Source of the DNA: Heterohyrax brucei
Lineage: Eukaryota > Chordata > Mammalia > Hyracoidea > Procaviidae
Reading direction: 5' to 3'
Assembly (NCBI GenBank): GCA_028571685.1
Contig: CM053140.1
Coordinates: 27,447,501 to 27,511,500, forward strand
Length of the DNA stretch: 64,000 nucleotides
The notes under the pieces are model-generated. The model was not told the origin of the DNA. It ran no database searches and saw nothing but the letters and a program-made list of their open reading frames with translations. How positions within the stretch are numbered: position 1 is the stretch's first letter; every line of letters starts with the position of its first letter. A program made the position numbers and the translations under genes. Shown piece after piece: positions 1-10,036 of the stretch.

Positions 1-267
1 GTGACAGGGCGAGGGGACCTGGCTGGCCCTCCTCTTCCTTCTGTGTGTTGTAGGGTGGGGAGAAGCCAGCTGCCCTGCTTTCACTCTGTCTCCTCACCAG
101 AGCTCTGTGGGTGACCCTGCCCCTGTCTAGATCTCAGGAGTTGCACAAAACTTTGGCCTCTCTAGGAAGGGGTAGGGGGAGCTCTACTCAGCCCTCCACT
201 CTGAGAGCCAAGGAATGGAGGTCTGTGCCTACTGAAACTTTAGACAATTTTGGCCATTCCAAACAGA
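1..267. other. unassigned sequence, 5' flank or 5' intron of KCNN1
   Basis: No exon, repeat or RNA gene is recognised here. It lies upstream of the first KCNN1 coding exon and could be promoter-distal flank or part of a 5' intron. There is no CpG-rich stretch, so the usual CpG-rich first exon of KCNN1 is probably outside the window. Confidence 0.4.
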
Positions 268-445
268 CAAAACTCCAGTTGCCTTCTAGTCAGTTTAGAC
301 TCAAGGCGACCTCATGTGTGTCTCACGGGATGTTCTGTGGCTGACTTTTCAGCAGTAGATTGCCAGGCCTCCAGGTAGATTCAAATCACCAATGTATTGG
401 TCAGCAGCAGAATACTTAACCATGTGGGCCACCCTGGGACTCTTT
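268..445 (-). repeat. AfroSINE (old copy, minus orientation)
   Basis: Read on the minus strand this has a decayed tRNA-like head, the body containing the complement of TAGATTGCCAGGCCT, and a tail near position 270. It is strongly diverged and abuts the younger SINE that follows. Confidence 0.7.
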
Positions 446-446
446 T

Positions 447-617
447 GGAAACCCTGGTGGCACAGTGGTTAAGTGCTACATCCGCTAACCAAAAGGTCGG
501 CAGTTCGAATCTGCCGGGCTCAGCTGGGAAACTCTGTGGAGCAGTTCTACACTGTCCTGTCGGGTTGCTACTAGTCAGAATTGTCTTGACAGCAATGGGT
601 TTGGTTTGGTTTGGTTT
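447..617 (+). repeat. full-length AfroSINE with target site duplication
   Basis: tRNA-like A-box region TGGCACAGTGGTTAAG near 458, B-box-like CAGTTCGAATCTG near 501, and a (TTTGG)n-type tail. It is flanked by an 11-base direct repeat GGGACTCTTTT at 436-446 and 618-628, the signature of target-primed reverse transcription. This intact copy is good evidence for an afrotherian genome. Confidence 0.92.
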
Positions 618-1017
618 GGGACTCTTTTTGACAGTTCCAGGGCCATTTAAAACCAAACACAACCCTACCCACTTAACTGAGGAGAAAAAAATCAGTAAAT
701 CTGGGGCTTTCACTCAGAAAAATACCCCTATCATGGGTACCCAGACCTTGGTTGTAATTTCAGAGGGGCTCTCAGGCCTCTGGGGATCCCTGAGGGTCTC
801 AGGAACCCCAGCTTTAGGCCCAGAATGCAGTGGGGAGGGGGAGCAAGTCCCCTTGTCCCCAGGGCTCGCTGTTCCTACCAGCCTTTAGCTACTGTTTTTC
901 CTGTGGGGCCTCAGACAGATCCTTCCAGCACTCTGGTACACCTCAGCTCTTTTGGGTCACGTGCCTCCAGGCTGCCTCCTTCCTCTTGTGGCAACACTAA
1001 CTTAGTCCCTGCCCACC
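618..1017. other. unassigned unique sequence
   Basis: No repeat family, exon or RNA gene recognised. The open frames across this stretch have no family resemblance and look like chance. Confidence 0.4.
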
Positions 1018-1130
1018 CTGGCTCTGTGTCCTTGGGCAAGTTGCTGAACCTCTCTGAACTTGGCTCCCCACTACAAAAAGTAGACAGGAGCACCTATAAT
1101 TCTGCATGTAGTAAACGCTCTGTATGCATT
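1018..1130 (+). repeat. MIR fragment
   Basis: Contains the MIR core phrases TGTCCTTGGGCAAGTTGCTG and ACCTCTCTGAACTT, then decayed 3' sequence. An ancient mammal-wide SINE. Confidence 0.8.
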
Positions 1131-2017
1131 CAGATTGTGGGCACCCTTCTGCCCTCTCAGAAGCCACCTGCTGGCCACCCTCCTTTCCCACCCCCTCCCT
1201 GTTCAAGGCACCTTAGGACATGGCCAGCAGGCAGGGAGGAACGTGGCGGACATGCAGCAGCTGCATTTGGCCCATGCGTCTGCCAGCTGAGTCACCCCAA
1301 ATTGCATCCTCATCGGCGCATTTCAGAAGGTTGTTTGCAGCAGCCCTTGGCCCCCCTTCTCCCTGATACTGTCTGCCAGGCTGTCCTCCTCTTCTGCCTG
1401 GATGTCCCCAGCCCCAGGTGGAGACCTTCTGTGTCTTTGGAAGGAACAGTGGAAGGGGTGTTTGAGATTTTCTCATCCCCTGGTCTGGGCAGGGTCTGGG
1501 ACAGGTTTCCATTCCTGCCTGGCAGCCAGGACCTTTTGGGGTGTGGACAGGGGCTGGGGCAGGAGGCTGTGGACGGTCGGCATGGTAGGTAAGGGTTGGA
1601 TGTGGGTGGGCTTGTAAGACATATGCGGTCACTCAGCCATGGACAAAACATTCTGTGCTCCTACTGTGCACCAGCATCTGGGGACGCACAGTAAACAAAG
1701 ACAGTTCAGAGAGGAGGACACTGGACAAGTGCCCAGGCAATCCTGCTGTGTAGGTGGTGTCCCCGGTCAAGGCCACTCCTCATCCTGCTGATCAGTGCAC
1801 CTGCCCCGGCATGCCTTTCAGTGACAGTTTCCATGTCTGTTGACACCAGGTTATTCTTTTAGAGTACCAAGTGGTATCCTGGTCTGTGCCCAAATCTGTC
1901 ATGTCTTCCCATCCCGGGAGGCTGACCTAGCCTTTTCCAAGAGGGCAACATTGAGCCCACTGCCTGTCCCATGTGGTTAGAAGAATTCCAGAATTTTTCC
2001 TGAAAGGGGACAGTGGT
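1131..2017. other. unassigned unique sequence
   Basis: GC-rich non-repetitive sequence. Long overlapping frames exist on both strands but none resembles a known protein, so I read them as composition-driven. Confidence 0.4.
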
Positions 2018-2375
2018 ACCTTTGACAAGTCTCTTCATGATGCTGGGGCTCAGTTTCCTGTCTGTAAAGCTGAGATATCCTAGGACCCCCCTCCACTTGG
2101 GAGTGCTGTGAAGATTACAGAGGAAATTTGTGTAAAGAACTGAGCCTGGCACAGAGTAAACCAAACCAGTGTTTCTGCTGAGTTGACCCCATGCGTGTCA
2201 AAGTAGAGCTGGGCTCCATAGGGTTTTCAGTGGCCACTTTTTCAGAAGTAGATTGCTAGACTTTCTAAGGTGCCTCGGAGTAAACTCAAACTTCCAACAT
2301 TTTGTTAGCAGCCGAACACACTACCTCGCAGTAACCAGGGACTGACTTGTTGTAGGTGCTCCGTAAACATCTGGT
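2018..2375 (+). repeat. MIR split by an AfroSINE
   Basis: The MIR runs from 2018 (CTCAGTTTCCTGTCTGTAAA near 2049) to about 2166 (GCCTGGCACAGAGTA), and its 3' end resumes at about 2348 as GTAGGTGCTCCGTAAACATC. The gap is filled by a minus-strand SINE. Confidence 0.8.
2167..2345 (-). repeat. AfroSINE (minus) nested in MIR
   Basis: Begins CCAAACCAGTG, continues through ACCCCATGCGTGTCA and AGAAGTAGATTGC, and ends in a degraded tRNA-like head. It interrupts the MIR described above. Confidence 0.8.
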
Positions 2376-2929
2376 GGGCAGCTGGTGGGGTGTGACAGTG
2401 GGAGAGAGTGGGCTGATGTGGGGGATATTGGGTGTGGTGGGAGAGGGTCTGGTGAGTCAGGTTTCAAGGAGGTAGGACTCCAGGCATCTGTGGGAGGGCG
2501 CTTCAGGTAGAGGGGATTCAGAGTCCCCGAGATGGGTCTGAGCTTGTTGGTTCTGGTCCCAGGGAGGCCAGCGTGGTGGGGGAGAGTGACAGGGTAAGAC
2601 AGGTAGAAGGCAGACTGCAGAGGGTCTCTTGGCCATCATGAGGCATATGGCTTTTTGCCCGATGGTGCTGGGGGGTCATGGAAGGATTTTGAGCAGGGGA
2701 GGCTGACTTAGGTGTCTCTGGGATGGCAAACTCACATACTGAGTGCTCTGGGTATACCACATGGAAGTCTCTGTGTTTGAAACCCATGGTTTTTGAATCT
2801 TAGAAAGTTCTAGAGTTTCGGTGATGACCTGTGCTCCTTTGTTCAGTTGGTAAAACTCTGGATAGCCTCAGGGTGTCATGTGTCCCTCTGTGACCCCACA
2901 GGTCAGTGCGGTAGCCCAGCCACTGAGCC

Positions 2930-2980
2930 ATGCCGGGCCCCGGGCGGCCTGCAGCAAGCCCAACACCTGCCCCCAGATAG
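2930..2980 (+). CDS. upstream ORF in the KCNN1 leader
   Basis: A 16-codon ORF (ATG at 2930, TAG at 2978-2980) starts 28 bases into the exon and ends two bases before the KCNN1 start codon. Its start has G at -3 and C at +4. The predicted peptide is proline- and alanine-rich. If the acceptor at 2900-2901 is used, every such mRNA carries it, and it could lower translation of the channel. The peptide itself need not be functional. Confidence 0.45.
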   Translation: MPGPGRPAASPTPAPR

Positions 2981-2982
2981 TC

Positions 2983-3387
2983 ATGAACAGCCGGAGCCAC
3001 AATGGCAGCGTGGGGCAGCCGCTGGGTAGTGGGCCAGGGTCCCTGGGCCGCGACCCCATGGACCCCGAGGCTGGCCGTGCCCCCCAGCCCCTGCACAGCC
3101 CAGGCCTGCAGGTGGTTGTGGCCAAGAGTGAGCCAGCGCGGCCCTCGCCCGGCAGCCCCCGGGGACAGCTCCAAGGTGAGGATGAGGAGGATGACAACGA
3201 CGATGAGGATGAGGCAGGCAGGCGGGGGTACTCGAGAAAGCCCCCGAATGCAGGCCACCGCCTGGGCCACCGGCGGGCCCTCTTTGAGAAGCGGAAACGG
3301 CTCAGCGACTACGCGCTCATCTTTGGCATGTTTGGCATTGTCGTCATGGTGACCGAGACAGAGCTGTCCTGGGGTGTCTACACCAAG
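2983..3387 (+). CDS. KCNN1: KCNN1 coding exon 1 (N-terminus and S1)
   Basis: Residues 1-135. The exon begins at 2902 after CCCCACAG and includes 81 bases of leader. The start [15 protein letters not shown] matches the SK1 N-terminus. Seen in order: a proline- and serine-rich stretch, an acidic run ([12 protein letters not shown]), a basic patch [10 protein letters not shown], and membrane segment S1 (about 110-130, [15 protein letters not shown]). The exon ends in phase 0 at the donor GTAGGCA. The frame stays open from 2902 to the ATG (27 codons), so a longer N-terminus cannot be excluded, but the known SK1 start fits. Confidence 0.95.
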
Positions 3388-4272
3388 GTAGGCACAGCCC
3401 TATCCCTCCCTATCCCCGTGTCTCAGGGTGCCCCAAGGATGCCCTGCAGGCCTGCCTGATACCACTGCAGCCAGGTCTTGAACTCAGAGTTGGAGTCCCC
3501 AGTGGCCTAGTGAGGGAGGCAGGTGGGAGGCCTTGGGGCTGTGGATGGGGTTCCTGAGTCCTCCCATGCCACCTCTGGGGATCGCAGGAGGCTGTGATGG
3601 AGAGGGAGGCCCCCAGCTATTCCCACTGCCCTGTGGATATGGCTGCCCTCAGGACAGACTGCCCAGGGTGGGTGCAGGGCGAGGTCCTCTGGTGGCACAG
3701 GGCTCCTGGTGCTGGAGCTGGGAGGACACTGGGCAACCCAGGGTGTGTGAGGATGGAAAGATCAAGGCCAGGTCAGCCTTGTAAACTGTGGTGTCCTGGA
3801 TCTTCATGAAGCACTGTGAAGTGCTAGGGCTGCAGGAGGCCAGATGTATCATCTGCTAAGTGCCACAGCCGCATGAGGCTAATTCTTACAAAACTGAAGC
3901 ACCAGGGCCGCAGGAGGCTAGGCCTTGTATACTATCAAGTGTGGTCCACCCTGCCATCCGCTTGGCCCAGAGGAATAAGGACACAGTATTACTTCTGAGT
4001 TCCCTTGGCGTGCCAGCCCTGGCAGAGCTCTTTCAATGTAGCAGTCTTGGAACGGAAGAACTAGCGGTCCCTCCTGGCCCTCCTTTCTTGGCAGTGGAGG
4101 AAGTCAAGGCTCAGTGTTGGGAGACCCCTTAGCAAAGAGGGGGCACTGTGACCCTAGCTTGTTCGGGTGACTTGGTGCCCCTTCTCTGATGGCCAGCAGG
4201 GACCCTGGGTGGGCAGAAGATATAAGGCCACCTACCCACTCCAGTGTCTGTCCATCTCTTCTCTCTGCCCAG
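3388..4272. other. KCNN1 intron 1
   Basis: Starts GTAGGCA and ends TCTGCCCAG. Unique GC-rich sequence with no clear repeat or small RNA seen. Confidence 0.6.
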
Positions 4273-4368
4273 GAGTCCCTGTACTCATTTGCACTGAAAT
4301 GCCTCATCAGCTTTTCCACTGTCATCCTGCTGGGCCTTGTTGTCCTGTACCATGCCCGTGAAATCCAG
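4273..4368 (+). CDS. KCNN1: KCNN1 coding exon 2 (S2)
   Basis: Residues 136-167, 32 codons in phase 0 on both sides. It encodes S2 (about 142-162, [20 protein letters not shown]) and the start of the following loop (HAREIQ). Acceptor CTGCCCAG and donor GTCAGTAC. Confidence 0.95.
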
Positions 4369-4506
4369 GTCAGTACCGTGGGGCAGGATCCAGTGCTCCC
4401 AGACTCCTGGGGCCTAGCCACCCAGAGCACAATGACCGAATGGCCTTTATACCGAAAAGACAAACAAAAACACTCATGCAGCCACACTTTGGATCCCTCT
4501 AAATTT

Positions 4507-4713
4507 CCTTGGGGAGTTCCTGAGTGGCACAAATGGTTAAGCTCTTGACTGCCAGCCAAAAGGTTGACAGTTTGAATCCGTTCAATGAGCCTCAGAAGAA
4601 AGGTCTGGTGATCTGCTTCTGAATGGCCACAGCATTGAAAATCCTATGGAGCAAACAGTTCTGTTCTGCACACATGGGTTTGCCAGGAGTTGGAATCAAC
4701 TTGACAGTATCTG
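4507..4713 (+). repeat. AfroSINE, long-body type
   Basis: Starts GGGGAGTTCCTGAGTGGCAC, has a decayed B-box (CAGTTTGAATCC), the body phrase GAAGAAAGGTCTGGTGATCT, and the tail GAGTTGGAATCAACTTGACA. Confidence 0.85.
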
Positions 4714-5329
4714 AGAACGACAAGCTTCCCTGGGATGTGTGTCTGTGTTTTAATTTTCTCTGATTATATGAAGAAGAGAACAGATGATGGGAGAGCCCTG
4801 CGCTGGGGCTGGCTCACCTGGCCAGCAGTGCAGTGTGCTTAGTTCTGACTAGACCTGGACACCTTTAGGAGGACACACACAGGGTCATTAAAAAAAAACA
4901 ACTCAGGGACTTCTGAGGCTTTGCAGCTGTGAAAACCACTGTTTGTAGCAGCCGGCTTCCCTTTCCAATTTGATCAGGCTGCGTGGTTTGAAGGGTTTAG
5001 TGCACGCCAGCGAGTTTGTCATGCTCTTTGGGGGTTAATGAAAGTCAGATCAGGCTGCAAGAAAATGTTAGCTCAGATTGCCTGCTGTGATCAAGACATC
5101 ACCTAGTGCCAGATCAGGGATGAGGAGGCCACAGGCTGTCAGAGCTGGCTCCTGACCTCTGGCCTCTACCCCTTGACCTTGAGGATGTAAAATAGTCATG
5201 CCTGGGGGCTGTACCATGTACAGGCATCTGCCGGGTCATTGGGGGCTGACATGCAGAAGGGACGATAAGTCTGGTAAGCATGGTCACTGTTTTGAAGAAA
5301 GTGGCTGCCGTGGAAAACAGCCTGGGGAC

Positions 5330-5580
5330 TCCTCAGCTAATTAAGCACAGAGCTACCCTATGACCCATCAGTTCTACTCCTGGGTATGGTATCGCCCAAA
5401 AGAACTAAAAGCATAGTTACACCTAGAAGCTTGTATACATATGTTCATAGTAGTACACGTCACACTGTCCACAACCCAGGTGTCCACTGGCAGGTAAGTG
5501 GACAGACACAGTGTGTTCCCTCCACACAGTGAGTGTACACAGTGTGTGTACGTAGCTGTATAATACCATGTGAAAAACCA
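5330..5580 (+). repeat. L1 3' fragment
   Basis: Matches the mammalian L1 ORF2 3' region: CTATGACCCATCAGTTCTAC, ACTCCTGGGTATGG, TATGTTCATAGTAG and AACCCAGGTGTCCA. Confidence 0.75.
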
Positions 5581-5671
5581 ACCAGCCAAAACACTAGTTT
5601 CTGTCGAGTCACTCCCAAGTGTCTCTTGGGTTCCTCAGCTGCTTTTCTGTGCATCTTCACACACCAGTAGC

Positions 5672-5862
5672 AGTTCCAGGGTGGCCTGAATGGTTAAGTG
5701 CTCCACCACTAACTGGAAGGTTAGGGGAGTGAGTCTACTCAGAGGAGCTGTGAAAGAAAGGCCTGGAAATCTGCTCACAAAAACCCTGTGAGTAGTTGTG
5801 CTCTGCACACGTGGGGTTGCTGTAAGTTGTAACTGACTCAATGGCAGTCAGATTTTTTGGTC
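5672..5862 (+). repeat. AfroSINE, long-body type
   Basis: CCAGGGTGGCCTGAATGGTT head, GAAAGGCCTGGAAATCTGCT body, and GTAACTGACTCAATGGCAGT tail. Confidence 0.8.
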
Positions 5863-5961
5863 ATCACATGGTGTTTCCTTCCCCCTGAGTGTGAATGTTT
5901 CTGTCTCTGTTCTCCCTGTTTTTAAGACTCCACTCAGAAGGGTTAGGGCCGACCCCACACA

Positions 5962-6124
5962 GTATGGACCTTGGTGACACAGTGGTTAAGAGCTCAGCCC
6001 CCAACCAAAAGGTCAGCACTTCGAACTCATCAGCCACTGCTTGGAAGCCCTATAGGACAATTCTACTCTGTCCCATGCAGTCCTTATAAGTTGGTTAAGT
6101 CAAGGCAATGGGTTTTGGTTTTTC
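5962..6124 (+). repeat. AfroSINE, short-body type
   Basis: TTGGTGACACAGTGGTTAAG head, CACTTCGAACTCATCAGCCA, ACTCTGTCCCATGCAG, and a CAATGGGTTTTGG tail. Confidence 0.85.
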
Positions 6125-6262
6125 AGATACTTGGTATGACCATGTTAAATTAACTGCTAACATCTTCAAAGAAAGACCTCATTTCCAAACAGGATCACAT
6201 TCACATGTACCAGGGTTAGGACGTCAGCAAGTATTTTGGAGCTTTCAATTCAGTCCATAACA
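6125..6262 (-). repeat. MaLR-like LTR end fragment
   Basis: Ends in the family signature CAATTCAGTCCATAACA, and CTCATTTCCAAACAGGATCA fits MLT1-type LTRs read in reverse. Confidence 0.55.
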
Positions 6263-6269
6263 ACCTGCA

Positions 6270-6810
6270 GAAAGGAATGGAGCACTGATACATTCTGCAG
6301 TGAACTTGGAAAACATGCTTAGTGAGAGAAGCCAGATACAAAAGGCCACACATTGGGTGATTCCATCATGTGAAATTCCCAGAACAGGCAAATCTTTAAA
6401 GACAGAAAGTAGATTAGTGGTTGCCTAGGGCTTGGGGGAGCTCAGCGGATAAGTGAAAGGCTGACAATTCAAACCCACCAGCGGTTCCACAGGAGAAATG
6501 ACTTGGTGACCTGTTTCTGTAGAGATTACAGCCTAGGAAACCCTCTTGGGACAGTTCTGCTATGTCATATATGGTCGCTATGAGTCAGGTTTGACTGGTC
6601 AAAACCTATCAACGACAGCAGTGTTTGGGAAAGGGGAAAAGTAGGAGTGAAGGCTAGTGGGTACAGCGTTTCCGTTTGGGGGGTGACAGTGTTCAGGAAC
6701 TAGATAGATGTGGTGGTTGCACCGCATTGTGAATGGAGTGAATGCCACAGATCATTTGAGATGGCTGAACTGTGTTGTGATAAGTGAATTACATCTCAAG
6801 AAGCCTATTA
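6270..6810 (+). repeat. L1 3' fragment split by an AfroSINE
   Basis: L1 sequence (GGAAAACATGCTTAGTGAGA, GATTAGTGGTTGCCTAGGGC) runs to about 6434 and resumes at about 6616 (GGGAAAGGGGAAAAGTAGG, TGATAAGTGAATTACATCTC). Confidence 0.75.
6435..6615 (+). repeat. AfroSINE nested in L1
   Basis: CAATTCAAACCCACCAGCGG, GATTACAGCCTAGGAAACCC and TCGCTATGAGTCAGG identify it. The insertion postdates the L1. Confidence 0.8.
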
Positions 6811-7458
6811 AAAAAACAGCAGGCCTTCCGGGGACCTGGGAAGCCCCAGCTCAGGCAGGAGTGTGGGCTCCTCAGCCTTTCTCAGCATCAGGACCTTGAA
6901 CTGAGGGAGGGGAGTGAAGCACTCACTGCAGGTGCAGGGTATCAGTCATCAAGATAAATATTATTTAAATCTGATCTTATAACAAATTGAAACAAAATGC
7001 CAGAAGATCCATAGTGAGCCAAATACCAACATTTTAGATAAAGACAGCATCAGATTCGTGATTCTTCCTTTCATCTCAGTCTCTAGCATGTCTGGTTCAG
7101 GTGTTGGTACTGACACTATTTCTCCTGATACCTCACTCGTTTTGCCTAATCCCAGCCCCAGACAACCTCTAGGGCCCCCCATCAAGACCCAGCGGGAGTG
7201 GGGGCCCCACAGCAGGCTGCCTATGTTCAGACCACACAGACGTGCGGGGAGAACTTGCCTCTCTAAGGAGCAACCCTCACGACATTTCTTTTCGCTCTCC
7301 ATTGGCCCCTCCCCCGCCCCGGGTTAACCACTAGTCTTCTGTAGTCATGACATTTTAAGGAAGTGTTTTTTTTCTCTTGTTTCTTCTTCTTTTAGAATTG
7401 CTTTATTATTCATCATTTAAAAATGACTCATGAAAAAGCAAAAATTGATAAGCACACC

Positions 7459-7660
7459 TTAGTTCCTAGGTGGTACGAACAGTTAAGCATTCAGCTAGGA
7501 GCCGAAAGGTTGGTGGTTCAGGACCCACCAGAGATCCCTTGAAAGAAAAGCCTGACACTCTGTTTCTAAAAGGTTACAGCCCTGAAAGTCCTACAGAGCC
7601 CTTGTCCTCTGCACACCTGGGATCCCCAGGAGTCAGAGCTGATGCCGTGGTAACTAACAG
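7459..7660 (+). repeat. AfroSINE, long-body type
   Basis: Head TTAGTTCCTAGGTGGTACGA, B-box-like GGTGGTTCAGGACCC, body GGTTACAGCCCTGAAAGTC, tail CAGGAGTCAGAGCTGATGCC. Confidence 0.8.
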
Positions 7661-7841
7661 CACCCGTATCAAATACACATTCAGGCAGAGTGGAAAAGTC
7701 TATTGAGAGCTGTAAATATTCCACAAGTTCCACACCAGGAAGCAAAAGCCCTTTAGGGAAGGGACATCGCCTTGGGTGGCTTCCAGTGTGTGTATTTCGG
7801 AGGTCCCACCCAGGCCTCAGTTTACCCTGTCCAGTGCACTT

Positions 7842-8720
7842 TTTAAAATCAGGGTTAAATTCACATAACAAAATTAACCATTTTAAAGTCTACATGCAGT
7901 TCAGTGGCGTTTAATACGTTCACAGTATTGTTGCAACCACCATGACTGTCTAGTTCCAGAACATTCTCAGGCCAGAATGAAACCCCGTAGCCATTAACAG
8001 TCATTTTTGTTACAACAGTTGTTAGCTGCAGTGACATTTCTCCCTGGCTCATGGGGACCCCAGACATAACAGAAGGAAACACCACCCGATCGTCCGCCAT
8101 CCCCGTGATCTACTGTAGATCAGACTGCTGTGACCCATAGGGATCCCACGGGCTAATGTTCAGAAATTGGTCACCATGCCTTTCTTCCTAGTCCATTGTA
8201 GTCTGGAAGCTCTGCTGAAACCTGTCCAGCAGCACAGCAACACACCAACAGATAGGTGGTGGCGGTGCATGAGGGTGACGTGCACTGACGGGGAGTCCAA
8301 CCCAGGTCTCTGATGTGGAAGGCGAAGATTCTACCCCGAACCACCTCTGACTTTGTTCCCAACCTCTACGCAACCACTAATGTAGTAACTGTCTCTATGC
8401 ATTTGTTTGTTCTAGATATTTCATATAAGTGGTATCAGACAATATTCGTCTTTTAGTATCTGTTTGTTTTCACTGAGCAAAGTGCTTTCACGGTTTGTCC
8501 ATGTTGTGGCATGTATCAGGTCTTCCTCCTCATGGCTGAGTGTGTGAATGGACCACACTGCGTTTTTCCATTCACCCGCTGATGGACACTTGGCTGTTTT
8601 CTAACTTCTGACTAAATGTGAATGGTGCTCCTATAAATGTATGTGTATGATTCTTTGTGCAGATACATGGTTTCATTTTTCTTGGGCATAAATCCAGGAG
8701 AAGAATTACTGGATCACACA
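7842..8720 (-). repeat. L1 3' region (minus) split by a tRNA-Gly-type SINE
   Basis: CAGGGTTAAATTCACATAAC up to about 8015, then from about 8352 AACCACTAATGTAGTAACTG, TGTTTGTTCTAGATATTTCA and CTTGGGCATAAATCCAGGAG. This is the classic reverse of an L1 3' end. Confidence 0.75.
8018..8351 (-). repeat. SINE with a tRNA-Gly-like head
   Basis: Read on the minus strand, 8351-8281 is a 71-base tRNA-Gly-like unit (GGTGGTTCGGGGTAGAATCT resembles the tRNA-Gly D-arm region, TCC sits at the anticodon position, TGGGTTGGACTCCC is the T-arm, and it ends TGCA). It is followed by a GTGTTGCTGTGCTGC body and an RTE-like 3' tail around 8018-8100. No other copy with this head was noticed in the window. Confidence 0.75.
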
Positions 8721-8856
8721 GTGACTTTATGTTTAACCATTTGAGGACACTCCACCCAGTGCTTTAAGTTTAAATAGTGGCTGATGTTAAGAACTAGGGA
8801 ATTTCACTTATATGAGACCCTGTTTCTGATTTCTTTTACAAAAGCTAGGCTTTTTA
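8640..8856 (+). repeat. copy A of a direct duplication in KCNN1 intron 2
   Basis: GAATTACTGGATCACA, CACCCAGTGCTTTAAGTTTA, AGTGGCTGATGTTAAGAACT and AAAGCTAGGCT recur in the same order at 9840-10036. Similarity by eye is around 80 percent. The first part overlaps L1-like sequence but the second part does not match the L1 sequence I recall. Confidence 0.65.
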
Positions 8857-8861
8857 ATTAT

Positions 8862-9240
8862 CTAGTGTTATGGGATGCCTTAGTCGTGTAGTGCTGCCAC
8901 AGCGGAAATACCACAAGTGGGTGACATTAATAAATAGAAATTTATTTTCTCACAGTTCAGGAGTCCAGAAGTCTGAATTTAGGGCACCAGCTCTAAGAGA
9001 AGGCGTTCTCTGTTGGCTCTGGAGAAGGGTCCTTGTCTCTTTTCAGCTTCTGTCCCTGGGTTCCTTGATAATCTCTATTTTTCTTTCCCCCATTTGTGCT
9101 TGCTTGTCTCTGTGCCTAACTGCTCCTTTTATATCTCAAAAGCAGTTAGATTTAGGACAAACCCTATCCTGATATATGGCTGAATGAACATAACAAAGAA
9201 AACCAAATTCCAAATGGGATTACAGTTACATGCACAGGTA
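8862..9240 (-). repeat. MaLR-like (MLT1-type) LTR
   Basis: Reverse LTR signature: TAGTGCTGCCACAGCGGAAA, TACCACAAGTGG, AGAAATTTATTTTCTCACAG, TTCAGGAGTCCAGAAGTCTG. The far end is broken by SINEs. Confidence 0.7.
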
Positions 9241-9261
9241 TGGTTGTTTTGGTTTTTGCCA

Positions 9262-9434
9262 AGTTAAGTGGACCCATGTGCAGAGTTGAACTGTACCTAG
9301 GGCTTTCAAGGCTGTGATCTCTCAGAAGCAGATCACCGGGCTTCCCTTGAAGCATCCCTGATGGAACTTCAGTCCCCAAGCTTGCAGTCAGCACCTGAGT
9401 GTTTAACTGATTGCACCAAACAAGGACTCCCCAC
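9262..9434 (-). repeat. AfroSINE (minus)
   Basis: AGAAGCAGATCACCGGGCTT and the degraded head complement CAAACAAGGACTCC. Confidence 0.75.
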
Positions 9435-9435
9435 A

Positions 9436-9594
9436 GGTACACCCACTGCTGTTGAGTCAATCCCAACTCCTAGCAACTCCTAGCAACAGGGTATAACTGC
9501 CCCATAGAGTTTCCAAGGAGCACCTGGTGGATTTGAACTGCTGACCTTTTGGTTAGCAGCTGTAGCACTTAACCACTACGTCACCAGGGCTTCC
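9436..9594 (-). repeat. AfroSINE, short-body type (minus)
   Basis: TGCTGTTGAGTCAATCCCAA tail, CCATAGAGTTTCCAAGGAGC body, TTTGAACTGCTGACCTTTTG, and CTTAACCACTACGTCACCAG head complement. Confidence 0.88.
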
Positions 9595-9661
9595 CCTTAC
9601 AGGTATAGAGTTTAGGATTTACAGCGTCTGTTTTGCCAGAGGGATGGGGCATGACAACCAT

Positions 9662-9812
9662 GACTACAATTCTGGTTAAGTACTATGACCGCAAACCCAA
9701 AGGTCAGCAGTTCAAATCTACCAGCCGCTCCTTGGAAACTCTACAGGACAGTTTTACTCTGTCCTTTAGGGCCACTATGAATCGGAATTGATGCAATGGC
9801 AATGGGTTACTT
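9662..9812 (+). repeat. AfroSINE, short-body type
   Basis: TCTGGTTAAGTACTATGACC, CAGTTCAAATCTACCAGCCG, CTATGAATCGGAATTGATGC, CAATGGGTTA. Confidence 0.85.
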
Positions 9813-9839
9813 TGGGGGGCTTGAGGCTGTGGCTACTGT

Positions 9840-10036
9840 CAGTAGTGTGGCAGTGAGCATGCTCACACACATTTGTGGTTTTGTTTCTCTTGGACACATC
9901 TGGGCGCGGAATTACTGGGTCACATGGTGCCTCTGTTTCATGTTTTGAGAGCAGTCTACCCAGTGCTTTTAAGTTTGAACTGTGGCTGATATTGAGAACT
10001 AGGGAGTCTCACATGTGAGACTTCTCTTGAAAAGCT
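9840..10036 (+). repeat. copy B of a direct duplication in KCNN1 intron 2
   Basis: Partner of 8640-8856. Shares ATTACTGGGTCACA, TACCCAGTGCTTTTAAGTTT, GTGGCTGATATTGAGAACTA and AAAGCTGGGCT. It ends about 80 bases before coding exon 3. Confidence 0.65.

Noticed and set aside
458..520. Possible functional tRNA gene in the SINE head
   Set aside because: A- and B-box-like motifs are present, but it lacks a convincing full cloverleaf and continues into the SINE body with target site duplications, so it is a SINE promoter.
397..713. Plus and minus frames running through the AfroSINE at 447-617
   Set aside because: They translate a tRNA-derived SINE, including the recurring peptide LVAQWLSATSANQKVGSSNL, which also appears in other SINE copies.
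825..1651. Frames of 113-255 codons on both strands in the 5' flank
   Set aside because: GC-rich sequence with few stops. Frames overlap on both strands and cross a MIR element. No recognised family.
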